The notes under the pieces are model-generated. The model was not told the DNA's origin and searched no databases. It saw nothing but the letters and a program-made list of their open reading frames with translations. Positions 1 to 5,842 of a stretch of 6,545 bases of DNA are shown in pieces. The DNA is from Chloroflexi bacterium UBA6265 (GTDB lineage: Bacteria; Chloroflexota; Chloroflexia; Thermomicrobiales; UBA6265), in assembly GCA_002440805.1 (NCBI GenBank), contig DJVD01000235.1, forward strand, positions 1 to 6,545, written 5' to 3'. Numbering within the stretch: the stretch's first letter is position 1; the number at the start of each line of letters is the position of its first letter. The position numbers were made by a program, and so were the translations under genes.

Positions 1-1799
1 GTTGCAGTCCGCTGCCATGCGCCGGTATCCAGTTGCACCCATTCGCCATACGTAAGGCGTGATCCAAGGTAGAACCAGGCGATGCCGGCAACGAGTAACG
101 AGCCCATCAGTGCCAGCCCACCGTAGCGCGTGATTGGGCCGAATTCGCGATTGTGGTTCCTGTACCAGGCAAGCGCGCCTTCGACCAGCGTGTTGATGAC
201 CCACGCACCCACCAGCGTTGCTGGCAATACGATGTGCATGATCAGCCACGGCATTTTCTCGCCAGCCCAACTGAGCACGCCAAACATGCCGACGAACCAG
301 CCGACGATAAACACATACCAGAACAGGTTAGGGCCAGATTTGCCACCGGATATCCAGCGTAGCAATCGCCAGGTCACCAACGCAGTACCGGCTCCGGCCA
401 GCAGGAAGCTGAGCCATTCGTACTGCAGGGCGAGAATGATGAAGTAGAACCAGGGTTGGCCGCCGCGCTGCACATCGTGCTGGCCCAGCCAGTACAGGAG
501 GGTGCCATTGGTCTCGTACGTGCCGGAGCCGACGCCGTTCGGATTCGTGAAGAACGAAGTAAACAGCACGACCCAGATTGCGAACCCCACCAACACGCCG
601 ATATAGATGCCGGTGCCATCGTGCAGTGCATGGCGCACACCATCGGCCACGGTATTGGGTTTGGCATCGCCGAAGACATAGTCAACGCCGTTTTCGCCTT
701 TTGGCATGTCGGCAAGCATCCAGCGAATCGTTAAGGCGCAGCCGATCACAAAGAAAGCGGCAATCACCAGCACACCCTGCACAAACGGATGTTGGAGCAG
801 GGCCCAGTAGAACTGCGATGTGCTGAGGAACGTGTTCTGCTGATCAGGCAACAGCATGCTGTAATCGGGAACCGCAGGAATCCAGTCCCGGGATATCCAC
901 CACCACGCGCCGCCGATGATCGCCAGCACCGCACCAGCACCAGCCGCCACGCGTGTATCTCGCACCCACGCAATCACCAGGAGAATGCCAAGAACCGCCA
1001 GCACGATTGGACCACTAATGCGGAGGAACTCACCGAATTGGCTGCCGGTAAGCGCCTTGTCTGCCGTGCGACTCCATGGAATCGGTGGCCATGGCCGATC
1101 CATCCATCTCCATGCGGCGATTGCCAGAAGTACCAGCGATAGAACGTGAACCGCGATCAGCGGACGCAGATGGGTGAAGAGCAGCGATCCCCAGAGCATG
1201 GCCACCATGATCGCGAAGGTGGCCAACACCAACTCGTGATTGGTGAGCAGGAACCCAACCGAGGCAAACGCGATGATGATCCAGCGCCGTTGCGGTACTT
1301 CCAGGTAGCGGAAAATCGCAATTACAAGCAGCAGGCACCCCGCCACCATATAAGGATCGTGGCGGATATAGCGGGTGTAATACAGCATGCTGGGAGAGAT
1401 GAGCAGCATGAAACTCGCCGCCAGGGCTCCCCACCGACCCAGCATTCGTGGCGAACGCAGTAGCCACGGCATCCAGACGATAGCAACCCCGAACGCCGCC
1501 GGCACCAGCCTGCTGGTGGTGTCGTTGGCACCGAATAGCTTGTACATCAATGCGTTTGCATGGAAGAGGAACGGACCATGCATCAGCGGGTGATGTTGAT
1601 AAAGTCGTTCTCCAGTAGCAAACAGCCAACTGTAGTAGGAATGGAGCGATTCATCGTGGTGCTGGGCGCGGTAGCCAAGGTCCCAAAACCGGGTCCAGAT
1701 TGCGAGCAGAATCAGCACTGCCCACAGCAAGCGCTCCACTGTAAGTGCGTGTGAGAAACGAGCGAATCGATTATCTGCCGGGCGTTCGGATGCTGGCAT
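1..1799 (-). CDS. Agl23/PMT-2-like membrane glycosyltransferase (3' end cut by window edge)
   Basis: The frame read from 1799 leftwards is open for 599 codons and leaves the window without a stop, so the C-terminus is missing. The protein is a very hydrophobic multi-spanning one of the GT-C (dolichyl-phosphate-mannose mannosyltransferase-like) type. TM1 is around residues 24-41. It is followed by HHDESLHSYY with D49-E50, the position of the conserved acidic pair in the first outside loop of PMT/ArnT-type enzymes. Next come HHPLMHGPF (69-77), YYTRYIRHDPY (140-150) and, far downstream, GEKMPWLIMH. I associate these motifs with the family annotated 'flippase activity-associated protein Agl23' (TIGR03663). 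The likely role is lipid-linked sugar transfer or cell-surface glycosylation at the cytoplasmic membrane; donor and acceptor cannot be read from sequence. ATG 1799 is the first Met but has no Shine-Dalgarno. An in-frame TTG at 1814 has GGAG 8 nt before it and may be the true start, adding five residues. The gene is divergent from the 2002 gene. Confidence 0.85.
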   Translation of the reverse strand, partial: MPASERPADNRFARFSHALTVERLLWAVLILLAIWTRFWDLGYRAQHHDESLHSYYSWLFATGERLYQHHPLMHGPFLFHANALMYKLFGANDTTSRLVPAAFGVAIVWMPWLLRSPRMLGRWGALAASFMLLISPSMLYYTRYIRHDPYMVAGCLLLVIAIFRYLEVPQRRWIIIAFASVGFLLTNHELVLATFAIMVAMLWGSLLFTHLRPLIAVHVLSLVLLAIAAWRWMDRPWPPIPWSRTADKALTGSQFGEFLRISGPIVLAVLGILLVIAWVRDTRVAAGAGAVLAIIGGAWWWISRDWIPAVPDYSMLLPDQQNTFLSTSQFYWALLQHPFVQGVLVIAAFFVIGCALTIRWMLADMPKGENGVDYVFGDAKPNTVADGVRHALHDGTGIYIGVLVGFAIWVVLFTSFFTNPNGVGSGTYETNGTLLYWLGQHDVQRGGQPWFYFIILALQYEWLSFLLAGAGTALVTWRLLRWISGGKSGPNLFWYVFIVGWFVGMFGVLSWAGEKMPWLIMHIVLPATLVGAWVINTLVEGALAWYRNHNREFGPITRYGGLALMGSLLVAGIAWFYLGSRLTYGEWVQLDTGAWQRTA

Positions 1800-2001
1800 G
1801 GCGAGATCGGTCAAATCGGGTGCTCCATTGCTGGCATATTCACGTCGGCAACTGCTCGCCAACCTTGGAAAGGATACCTGAGAAGGCGGCCCTTCGCCGA
1901 AACTGGAAGTTCAATGCCGGGAAGTTTGTTGACGCCACCCACTACAATCTATGCGGAATGCAGAGCGGCATTCGACCCATTGAACAGAACCGAGGTTCCC
2001 C
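1800..2001. promoter_or_regulatory. Divergent intergenic region between the Agl23-like gene and the His-rich gene
   Basis: This 202-bp spacer must hold the promoters of both divergent genes. On the plus strand TACAAT (1943-1948) is a good -10 candidate, but no proper -35 lies 16-18 nt before it; TTGACG at 1929-1934 is only 8 nt away. If that -10 is used, the transcript would begin near 1955, right at a small hairpin (GAATGC 1956-1961 / GCATTC 1968-1973). No clear minus-strand promoter was found. The GGAG at 1823-1826 (minus sense) would suit a TTG start at 1814. No coding region is evident here. Confidence 0.4.
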
Positions 2002-2289
2002 ATGTCCCACAATGATCACGATCACGGTCACGACCACGACCATAACCATGATCACGATGTCACCACGCGTGAACTCTTGCCGGATGAGCTTGTCGCAGAG
2101 CAGGAACAAATCGCACGCGAAGTTGGTGCCGAGCTGACGGAAGCGTTCGTCGATTACGTGCACGGCAAGATCGATTTCGAAGACCTCACATTTGGCGTGT
2201 TCGACGCCCTGAGCGATCTCTCGGTGGTTGCAAGCGGTGAATACGAACTCGAATCGATCGATGAAGACGAAACCGACGACGACGAGTAG
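2002..2289 (+). CDS. Small His-rich, acidic protein; possible metal-binding protein, function unknown
   Basis: The product is 95 residues. Its N-terminus is a metal-binding-like tract with eight histidines (3, 6, 8, 10, 12, 14, 16, 18) alternating mainly with Asp and one Asn or Gly. A predicted helical middle part follows (about 25-75, with DELVAEQEQIAREVGAEL and FVDYVHGKIDFEDLTFGVFDAL), then a very acidic tail ending DEDETDDDE. There is no signal peptide or TM segment, so it should be cytosolic. His-rich tracts of this kind bind Ni, Zn, Co or Cu in HypB, SlyD and metal chaperones, but the rest does not match any of those. The start is well supported: GAGG (1992-1995) lies 6 nt before ATG 2002. 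The next gene follows after 17 nt, suggesting co-transcription. I do not recognise the family; a metal-storage or metal-sensing role is inference from the tract alone. Confidence 0.85.
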   Translation: MSHNDHDHGHDHDHNHDHDVTTRELLPDELVAEQEQIAREVGAELTEAFVDYVHGKIDFEDLTFGVFDALSDLSVVASGEYELESIDEDETDDDE

Positions 2290-2306
2290 ATAGAGTTCAA
2301 CTCCCC

Positions 2307-3128
2307 ATGCATTATCACGCTTCGCTTCAGCGCAGGGTGTGGATGGCTATTGCCGTTGTCCTCGCCCTTGTGCTGGTTATTGGCGTTCCCATTGTGGTGC
2401 TCGATGATGAGCGCCTTGACGTGGCTATGAGCCTCGGACTTGTACCTGGAAAAGATGCCGAGCAGCTGACAGACGCCGATGACGGCGCACTGCTGATTGT
2501 GGTGCCGCTGGATAACGCCGAGGTTCAGGGCACCAGCCCATGGTTATACCGCGCCCAGTTCATCGCCTGGCCGAATGCCGGCGGCAACGAACTGGAACAC
2601 CTTGAGACCCACCAACGCGTGCAAATCCCGTTGCAGACCATCGAATTTTCTTCCAGCAATGGCGATGGATCGCTGGTGTTATTGCGGGGCAAACTGGCTG
2701 ATTCGGAGGAAATGGCGGCCTTTACCGTCGCGCCGCATTCCATGACCATCACGCAGCTACCCGATGCAAATGCCGTGCCCGACGAACCTGGAGAGTGGGA
2801 TATCCCGTATTGGGAGAAAACACGTGGTATGTGCAATCGACCATCGGTTGAGAAGCGGTTTGTCGGTTGCTTTAACCGCGCGGATGGCGCCAGCTACCTT
2901 GCCGGCGACTGGCAACTGGATCTGCAGATCTGGGGTGATTTCGAGACCGTGCATCCCCTGTATCGAGGTCAGGGATTCCTTCCGTGGGTAGGATTTGCGG
3001 AACACGACACTGTGGTGTACTTGCAGAACGAGCTCGGGATCGTGCGTATCGACGTGCCAGAGCATATCCTCGAAGATGCGCCGGCTTCCACTCCTTACGC
3101 GACACCTGAGATACGCAGCGGCGGTTGA
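2307..3128 (+). CDS. Single-pass membrane-anchored protein of unknown function
   Basis: The protein has 273 residues. A short basic N-terminus (LQRR) precedes one strong hydrophobic segment (about residues 11-32), with no lipobox and no obvious cleavage site, so it is probably an uncleaved N-terminal anchor. The remaining ~240 residues would lie outside the membrane. This part is rich in beta-type stretches (ALLIVVPLD, GSLVLLRGKL, DTVVYLQNELGIVRIDV) and has only two cysteines, C176 and C188, which could form a disulfide. The C-terminus is a P/S/T-rich tail. No catalytic motif or named domain was recognised. ATG 2307 has only a weak ribosome-binding site; an in-frame ATG at 2343 has AGGG five nt upstream but would remove the RR before the TM segment, so the upstream start is preferred. 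The gene sits 17 nt after the His-rich gene and 67 nt before the next membrane protein, probably in one transcription unit. Confidence 0.8.
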   Translation: MHYHASLQRRVWMAIAVVLALVLVIGVPIVVLDDERLDVAMSLGLVPGKDAEQLTDADDGALLIVVPLDNAEVQGTSPWLYRAQFIAWPNAGGNELEHLETHQRVQIPLQTIEFSSSNGDGSLVLLRGKLADSEEMAAFTVAPHSMTITQLPDANAVPDEPGEWDIPYWEKTRGMCNRPSVEKRFVGCFNRADGASYLAGDWQLDLQIWGDFETVHPLYRGQGFLPWVGFAEHDTVVYLQNELGIVRIDVPEHILEDAPASTPYATPEIRSGG

Positions 3129-3195
3129 TGCGGGTCGCTATGGTGGGTGAAACCGCGCTCCGGACGATCCTGACTATCCGACCCAGGAAGTACTG

Positions 3196-3714
3196 ATGGT
3201 GACACTTACATACATATTGTTGCCACTCGTGCCCCTGTTGCTTTGGTTGGCGAGGCTGGCCTGGTCACCTTCGCGCATCGAAGGCGAGCGGTTGCTACAG
3301 GTGCCAATCCCACTTTTGGCCCGGGCCAAAATGGTTGCTTTACCGTTCACAGCCGGGGTGATGATCATCATTGCCGAGGCGTTGATCATTGATGCCCGCT
3401 GGATAAGTGTGCTGCTTCTGCTGGTTGCATTCGTGATCGTTCTTGGTCTCCCAATCAACTACACACTTACCACCGTTGGTATTTGCTCGGGTAGGGGGCG
3501 GTTCCGCCGCTGGACCGAGTTTGCGGGTGTACGTCGCTACGCTACAGGAGCAATCTTGCAGGGTGGCCCACGATCATCCAGTTATCCGATTTTCCTGAGT
3601 GGGAATCGCGACGATGATGAGTTCGTGCTCACCCTCAAGAATCTCATCCTCGATAGCTACAAGGGTACCCACAGTGCGGGAGGTCGGTTGCGGCGCGACA
3701 ACTCCAACGTCTAG
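3196..3714 (+). CDS. Three-TM membrane protein with C-terminal soluble domain, function unknown
   Basis: The product has 172 residues. Hydrophobic segments lie at about residues 4-23, 47-65 and 70-90. A soluble C-terminal half follows (about 91-172) with alternating strands (YTLTTVGICSG, EFAGVRRYATGAILQG, SYPIFLSG) and a late helix (DDEFVLTLKNLIL). This TM-pair-plus-small-beta-domain layout resembles small bacterial membrane proteins with PH-like (DUF5673/YcxB-type) domains, but I cannot assign it securely. The start is well supported by AGGAAG (3185-3190) five nt before ATG 3196. It is the last gene of the 2002-3714 run. Its stop TAG (3712-3714) overlaps the stop of the convergent gene on the other strand, with no visible terminator between them. 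Confidence 0.8.
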   Translation: MVTLTYILLPLVPLLLWLARLAWSPSRIEGERLLQVPIPLLARAKMVALPFTAGVMIIIAEALIIDARWISVLLLLVAFVIVLGLPINYTLTTVGICSGRGRFRRWTEFAGVRRYATGAILQGGPRSSSYPIFLSGNRDDDEFVLTLKNLILDSYKGTHSAGGRLRRDNSNV

Positions 3715-4244
3715 TCGGGTGGCGAGATGAGAATCACGCCATCAATCAGCCACTGGCCATCGCTGTTGACCAGGATCAATTGATCGGTCCATTGCTTGTC
3801 GGCACTACTGAACGTGGCAGTCACACCAACCCGGCCGTCGGCCTTCATTTCGACATCATCCACCGATTCGAGCACCAGCGGATCCGTTACAGGTGCGTTG
3901 CCAGTGGCGATCTCGTACTCGAATGCGGGGAGGTAGTGTTCCTCAGAATCTCCGAACTGCGAGCTAAACCAACGCGGCGTAAACATGGCCCAAACCAGGG
4001 TCGGATCGCCGGTGTTGGTGCAGGCCACGTACATGGCCAGGAGTTCGGCGGCCTCAGCATCGGTCATTGTGATTGCAACTGGTGACGCCGCCGGTGTAGC
4101 GAGTTCAGCCAATGGCGTGCCATCAAAGAGTGGCAATGTCAGGGGCGTGAGTTCACATGTGGCGGCTTGCGGCGTCTGCGCATCAGCCTCCATTGCGACC
4201 ATCGACGAAACTATCACCAGGGCCAAAACAATGAGGCGATACAT
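3711..4244 (-). CDS. Secreted NTF2-like (SnoaL/DUF4878-type fold) protein, function unknown
   Basis: The protein has 177 residues. It begins with a signal peptide: MYR, then a hydrophobic core at about residues 4-18, and a likely cleavage after ADA (A22/Q23). No cysteine lies at the cleavage point, so this is a secreted protein rather than a lipoprotein. A low-complexity T/P/A linker follows (about 23-56). After it comes a domain that reads like an NTF2-type cone: a helical start (TDAEAAELLAMYVACTNTGDPTLVWAMFTPRWF), then strands DVEMKADGRVGVTATFSS, WTDQLILVNSDGQWLIDGVIL. Such domains occur as extracytoplasmic proteins of unknown role in many Chloroflexota and Actinobacteria. The start is firm: minus-strand GGAGGA (complement of 4251-4256) lies 6 nt before ATG 4244. 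It is transcribed divergently from pdxH. Confidence 0.85.
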   Translation of the reverse strand: MYRLIVLALVIVSSMVAMEADAQTPQAATCELTPLTLPLFDGTPLAELATPAASPVAITMTDAEAAELLAMYVACTNTGDPTLVWAMFTPRWFSSQFGDSEEHYLPAFEYEIATGNAPVTDPLVLESVDDVEMKADGRVGVTATFSSADKQWTDQLILVNSDGQWLIDGVILISPPD

Positions 4245-4250
4245 TCACAA

Positions 4251-4256
4251 TCCTCC
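4251..4256 (-). promoter_or_regulatory. Strong ribosome-binding site of the secreted NTF2-like gene
   Basis: GGAGGA on the minus strand is a near-perfect anti-Shine-Dalgarno match, 6 nt from ATG 4244. It is the strongest ribosome-binding site in the window and fixes the start of the secreted protein. Confidence 0.8.
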
Positions 4257-4262
4257 GGGAAG

Positions 4263-4293
4263 TTGACGTACAATTCGAGGGTGATGCATCACC
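4263..4293 (+). promoter_or_regulatory. Candidate pdxH promoter with overlapping 14-bp palindrome
   Basis: The hexamer TACAAT (4269-4274) matches a -10 box in five of six bases. It follows TTGACG (4263-4268) directly, so that hexamer cannot be its -35. A start of transcription about 7 nt downstream (near 4281) would fall at the edge of the perfect palindrome GGTGATG/CATCACC (4280-4293). A palindrome at a transcription start is a usual operator position, and here it lies between two divergent genes. No regulator is encoded nearby. A second, looser repeat pairs GCATCA (4286-4291) with TGATGC (4303-4308). Confidence 0.35.
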
Positions 4294-4337
4294 TGATTGT
4301 GATGATGCGCTGTGCGTGCAGGGTAACCAAATCCGCC

Positions 4338-4988
4338 ATGAATTCCAAATCAATTGCCGCCATGCGAATTTCCTATGATCTTGCCACATTTGGTGACACA
4401 GATGCGCTGCCCGACCCGTTTGACCAGTTTCGGTTGTGGTGGGAAGAGGTAGGAGGATCGACCTTGATGGAGCCGAACGCGATGTCCATCGCCACCGTCA
4501 CGGCAGCCGGCACGCCGCAAACGCGGATGGTGCTAATGAAGGGCTTCGACGAACATGGCGTGGTTTTCTACACAAACTACGGCAGTGCCAAGGCCCGGGA
4601 CCTGGCGACCAATCCATCTATCTCGGCGCTATTTTATTGGCATTCACTCCATCGTCAGGTGCGATTTACGGGTGTGGCGCACAAGGTTTCGGCGGAAGAA
4701 TCGGATGCATATTTCCGCATTCGACCGCGTGGCAGCCAGCTTGGAGCTTGGGCAAGCAACCAGAGCGAGCCGATTGCGAGCGCTGACGATCTCAAGGCCA
4801 GCTTCGAGGCATACGAGCACCAATTCGCGGATGTCGATGAAATTCCCCGGCCCGAGAACTGGGGTGGATATCGCATCGTGCCGCAGGCGATCGAATTCTG
4901 GCAGGGTCGTGAAAATCGCCTGCACGACCGGATTCTCTACACCCGTGGTGAGGATGATCACTGGCACCTGAATCGACTGGCACCATAG
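4338..4988 (+). CDS. pdxH: Pyridoxamine/pyridoxine 5'-phosphate oxidase (EC 1.4.3.5)
   Basis: This FMN enzyme oxidises pyridoxamine or pyridoxine 5'-phosphate to pyridoxal 5'-phosphate in the cytosol, the last step of the DXP-dependent pathway and of vitamin B6 salvage. From ATG 4338 it has 216 residues (E. coli PdxH has 218) and is alignable end to end. It has DPFDQFRLWW (26-35), then AMSIATV (48-54) and TRMVLMKGFDEHGVVFYTNYGSAKA (62-86), the FMN-phosphate-binding region with R63 and K68. Next come LFYWHSLHRQVRFTG (98-112), RPRGSQLGAWASNQS (129-143), WGGYR (175-179), and FWQGRENRLHDR (187-198) with R194 and H196 in place of E. coli R197 and H199. The protein ends in the family-typical RLAP. 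The frame stays open upstream (ATG 4284 and beyond), but the family begins a few residues before MRISYDL, so 4338 is preferred; 4362 is possible. No start has a good Shine-Dalgarno. rpsD lies 195 nt downstream. Confidence 0.95.
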   Translation: MNSKSIAAMRISYDLATFGDTDALPDPFDQFRLWWEEVGGSTLMEPNAMSIATVTAAGTPQTRMVLMKGFDEHGVVFYTNYGSAKARDLATNPSISALFYWHSLHRQVRFTGVAHKVSAEESDAYFRIRPRGSQLGAWASNQSEPIASADDLKASFEAYEHQFADVDEIPRPENWGGYRIVPQAIEFWQGRENRLHDRILYTRGEDDHWHLNRLAP

Positions 4989-5001
4989 GGATTGTCACGG
5001 C

Positions 5002-5007
5002 TATACT
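5002..5007 (+). promoter_or_regulatory. rpsD: Possible -10 element of the rpsD promoter
   Basis: TATACT is a good -10 hexamer 14 nt after the pdxH stop. The best -35-like sequence at an acceptable distance (CTGGCA, 4977-4982) is poor and 19 nt away; TTGTCA at 4992-4997 is too close. If used, transcription would begin near 5014, just before the first leader hairpin. Read-through from pdxH is an alternative, since no terminator separates the two genes. Confidence 0.3.
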
Positions 5008-5012
5008 TACCA

Positions 5013-5183
5013 GCCGAGCGCAACGCAGGTTGCGCCGTTTGCCATGCCCAGGCCGAAACATCGTGCACTGTAGTTGCGCCAGTATCGATGGTCGGATTTT
5101 CGAATCCGGTGCGCCAGGAATCATGACGCCAGGTATGTGGGGATGACCCCACCCTGAATCACGCGCAAAAGGAGTAATGTTCG
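5013..5183 (+). promoter_or_regulatory. rpsD: Structured 5' leader of rpsD (candidate ribosomal-protein leader)
   Basis: This non-coding stretch in front of rpsD contains three simple hairpins. The first is GCGCAAC/GTTGCGC (5018-5024 with 5029-5035, loop GCAG). The second is a 6-bp stem (5093-5098 with 5103-5108) closed by a TTCG tetraloop. The third is GTGGGG/CCCCAC (5137-5142 with 5147-5152, loop ATGA), ending 15 nt before the Shine-Dalgarno AAAGGAG (5168-5174). The motif (G/A)CGCCAG recurs at 5076, 5111 and 5126. S4 represses its own synthesis through mRNA structures in Firmicutes and gammaproteobacteria. A similar role here is inference; I cannot match this leader to a known S4-leader model. 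Confidence 0.4.
5168..5174 (+). promoter_or_regulatory. rpsD: rpsD ribosome-binding site (sets a GTG start)
   Basis: AAAGGAG lies 9 nt before GTG 5184. The ATG at 5177 is only 2 nt from the site and out of frame (it opens a 10-codon ORF), so the GTG is the believable start. Confidence 0.75.
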
Positions 5184-5792
5184 GTGAATTTTACAGGACC
5201 CAAGGTTAAGAAGAGTCGTGCACTCGGTGTTGCCCTCACCCCGAAGGCAGCTGCCGGTATGCGCAAGCGCCCAACCCCTCCGGGACAGCACGGTGCCGCC
5301 CGCGGCCGACGACGTCGTCCGTCGGAGTATGGTGTGCAGCTGCTCGAGAAGCAGCGATTGCGCTTCCAGTACAACATTAGTGAGAAGCAACTCGTTCGCG
5401 CCTACAAGAGTGCGACACGTATGCCCGGATCCACCGGCGACAATCTCTTGCAGCTTCTCGAAACCCGGATGGATGCCCTGGTGCTTCGCGCCGGCTTCGC
5501 GCCGACCATCTACGCTGCCCGCCAGATGGTGACCCATGGTCACTTCATGGTGAACGGCAAGAAGGCCACCATCCCAAGCATGCGCCTGAAGCCGGGCGAT
5601 GTGATCACGGTGCGCGAGCGCAGCCGCAAGAGCCCGCTGTTTGCCTCCGAAATCCTGCCGCGTGGCGAAGTTGCCAAGTACATGACCTTCGATGTAAACA
5701 AGCTCAGCGCTCGTTTTGAATCGATTCCTTCCCGCGAAGAGATCCCGGTGATTTGCGCCGAGCACCTCGTGGTGGAGTTCTACAGCCGCTAA
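5184..5792 (+). CDS. rpsD: 30S ribosomal protein S4, zinc-independent (cysteine-free) form
   Basis: S4 is a primary 16S rRNA-binding protein that starts assembly of the small subunit body and sits by the mRNA entry channel. The product has 202 residues. The N-terminal S4 domain (about 1-92) shows KVKKSRALGVALTPKAA, PPGQHG (32-37), SEYGVQLLEKQRLR (47-60) and the YNISEKQ turn. The S4 RNA-binding fold spans about 93-155, with RMDALVLRAGFAPTIYAARQMVTHGHFMVNG and PGDVITVRERS. The conserved C-terminal block is EIPVICAEHLVVEFYSR. The N-terminus lacks the four cysteines of zinc-binding S4 and closely resembles the C-minus S4 typical of Streptomyces; the only cysteine is near the end. The start is GTG 5184, with AAAGGAG 9 nt upstream. 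It stands alone rather than with rpsM-rpsK-rpoA-rplQ, and is followed by its own terminator. Confidence 0.96.
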   Translation: MNFTGPKVKKSRALGVALTPKAAAGMRKRPTPPGQHGAARGRRRRPSEYGVQLLEKQRLRFQYNISEKQLVRAYKSATRMPGSTGDNLLQLLETRMDALVLRAGFAPTIYAARQMVTHGHFMVNGKKATIPSMRLKPGDVITVRERSRKSPLFASEILPRGEVAKYMTFDVNKLSARFESIPSREEIPVICAEHLVVEFYSR

Positions 5793-5805
5793 TCCATTCG
5801 GATGC

Positions 5806-5842
5806 AAACACCCCTGGCTATTTGGCCAGGGGTGTTTTGTTT
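5806..5842 (+). terminator. Intrinsic terminator of rpsD
   Basis: A perfect 13-bp inverted repeat, AAACACCCCTGGC (5806-5818) with GCCAGGGGTGTTT (5825-5837), encloses the loop TATTTG. The T-rich run TTTTGTTT (5835-5842) overlaps and follows the right arm. It begins 13 nt after the rpsD stop. The left side has only three As, so it should work mainly on the plus strand. The stop codon of the convergent DinB-like gene (5818-5820) lies at its stem-loop junction. Confidence 0.92.

Noticed and set aside
1030..1629. A 199-codon minus-strand frame inside the Agl23-like gene
   Set aside because: It is an out-of-frame shadow; the overlapping frame has family motifs and stays open for 599 codons.
1929..1948. 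TTGACG and TACAAT as a paired sigma-70 promoter before the His-rich gene
   Set aside because: The spacing is only 8 nt (17 expected), so at most the TACAAT can be a -10.
3129..3195. GGGTCG (3132) / CGACCC (3179) inverted repeat between the two membrane-protein genes
   Set aside because: The arms are 6 bp with a ~40-nt loop and no T-tract, which is expected by chance.
4167..4337. Upstream extension of the pdxH frame by 57 codons
   Set aside because: It overlaps the secreted-protein gene antisense, has no ribosome-binding site, and the PdxH family begins close to residue 1 of the chosen start.
5091..5118. tRNA T-arm-like sequence (TTCGAAT followed by a GCGCCA)
   Set aside because: The five bases on each side of TTCGAAT do not pair, and no acceptor, D or anticodon arm can be built upstream.
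5177..5209. Ten-codon ORF (ATG 5177) overlapping the rpsD start
   Set aside because: Only 2 nt separate it from the Shine-Dalgarno, which fits GTG 5184 at 9 nt instead; no sign of selection can be seen.
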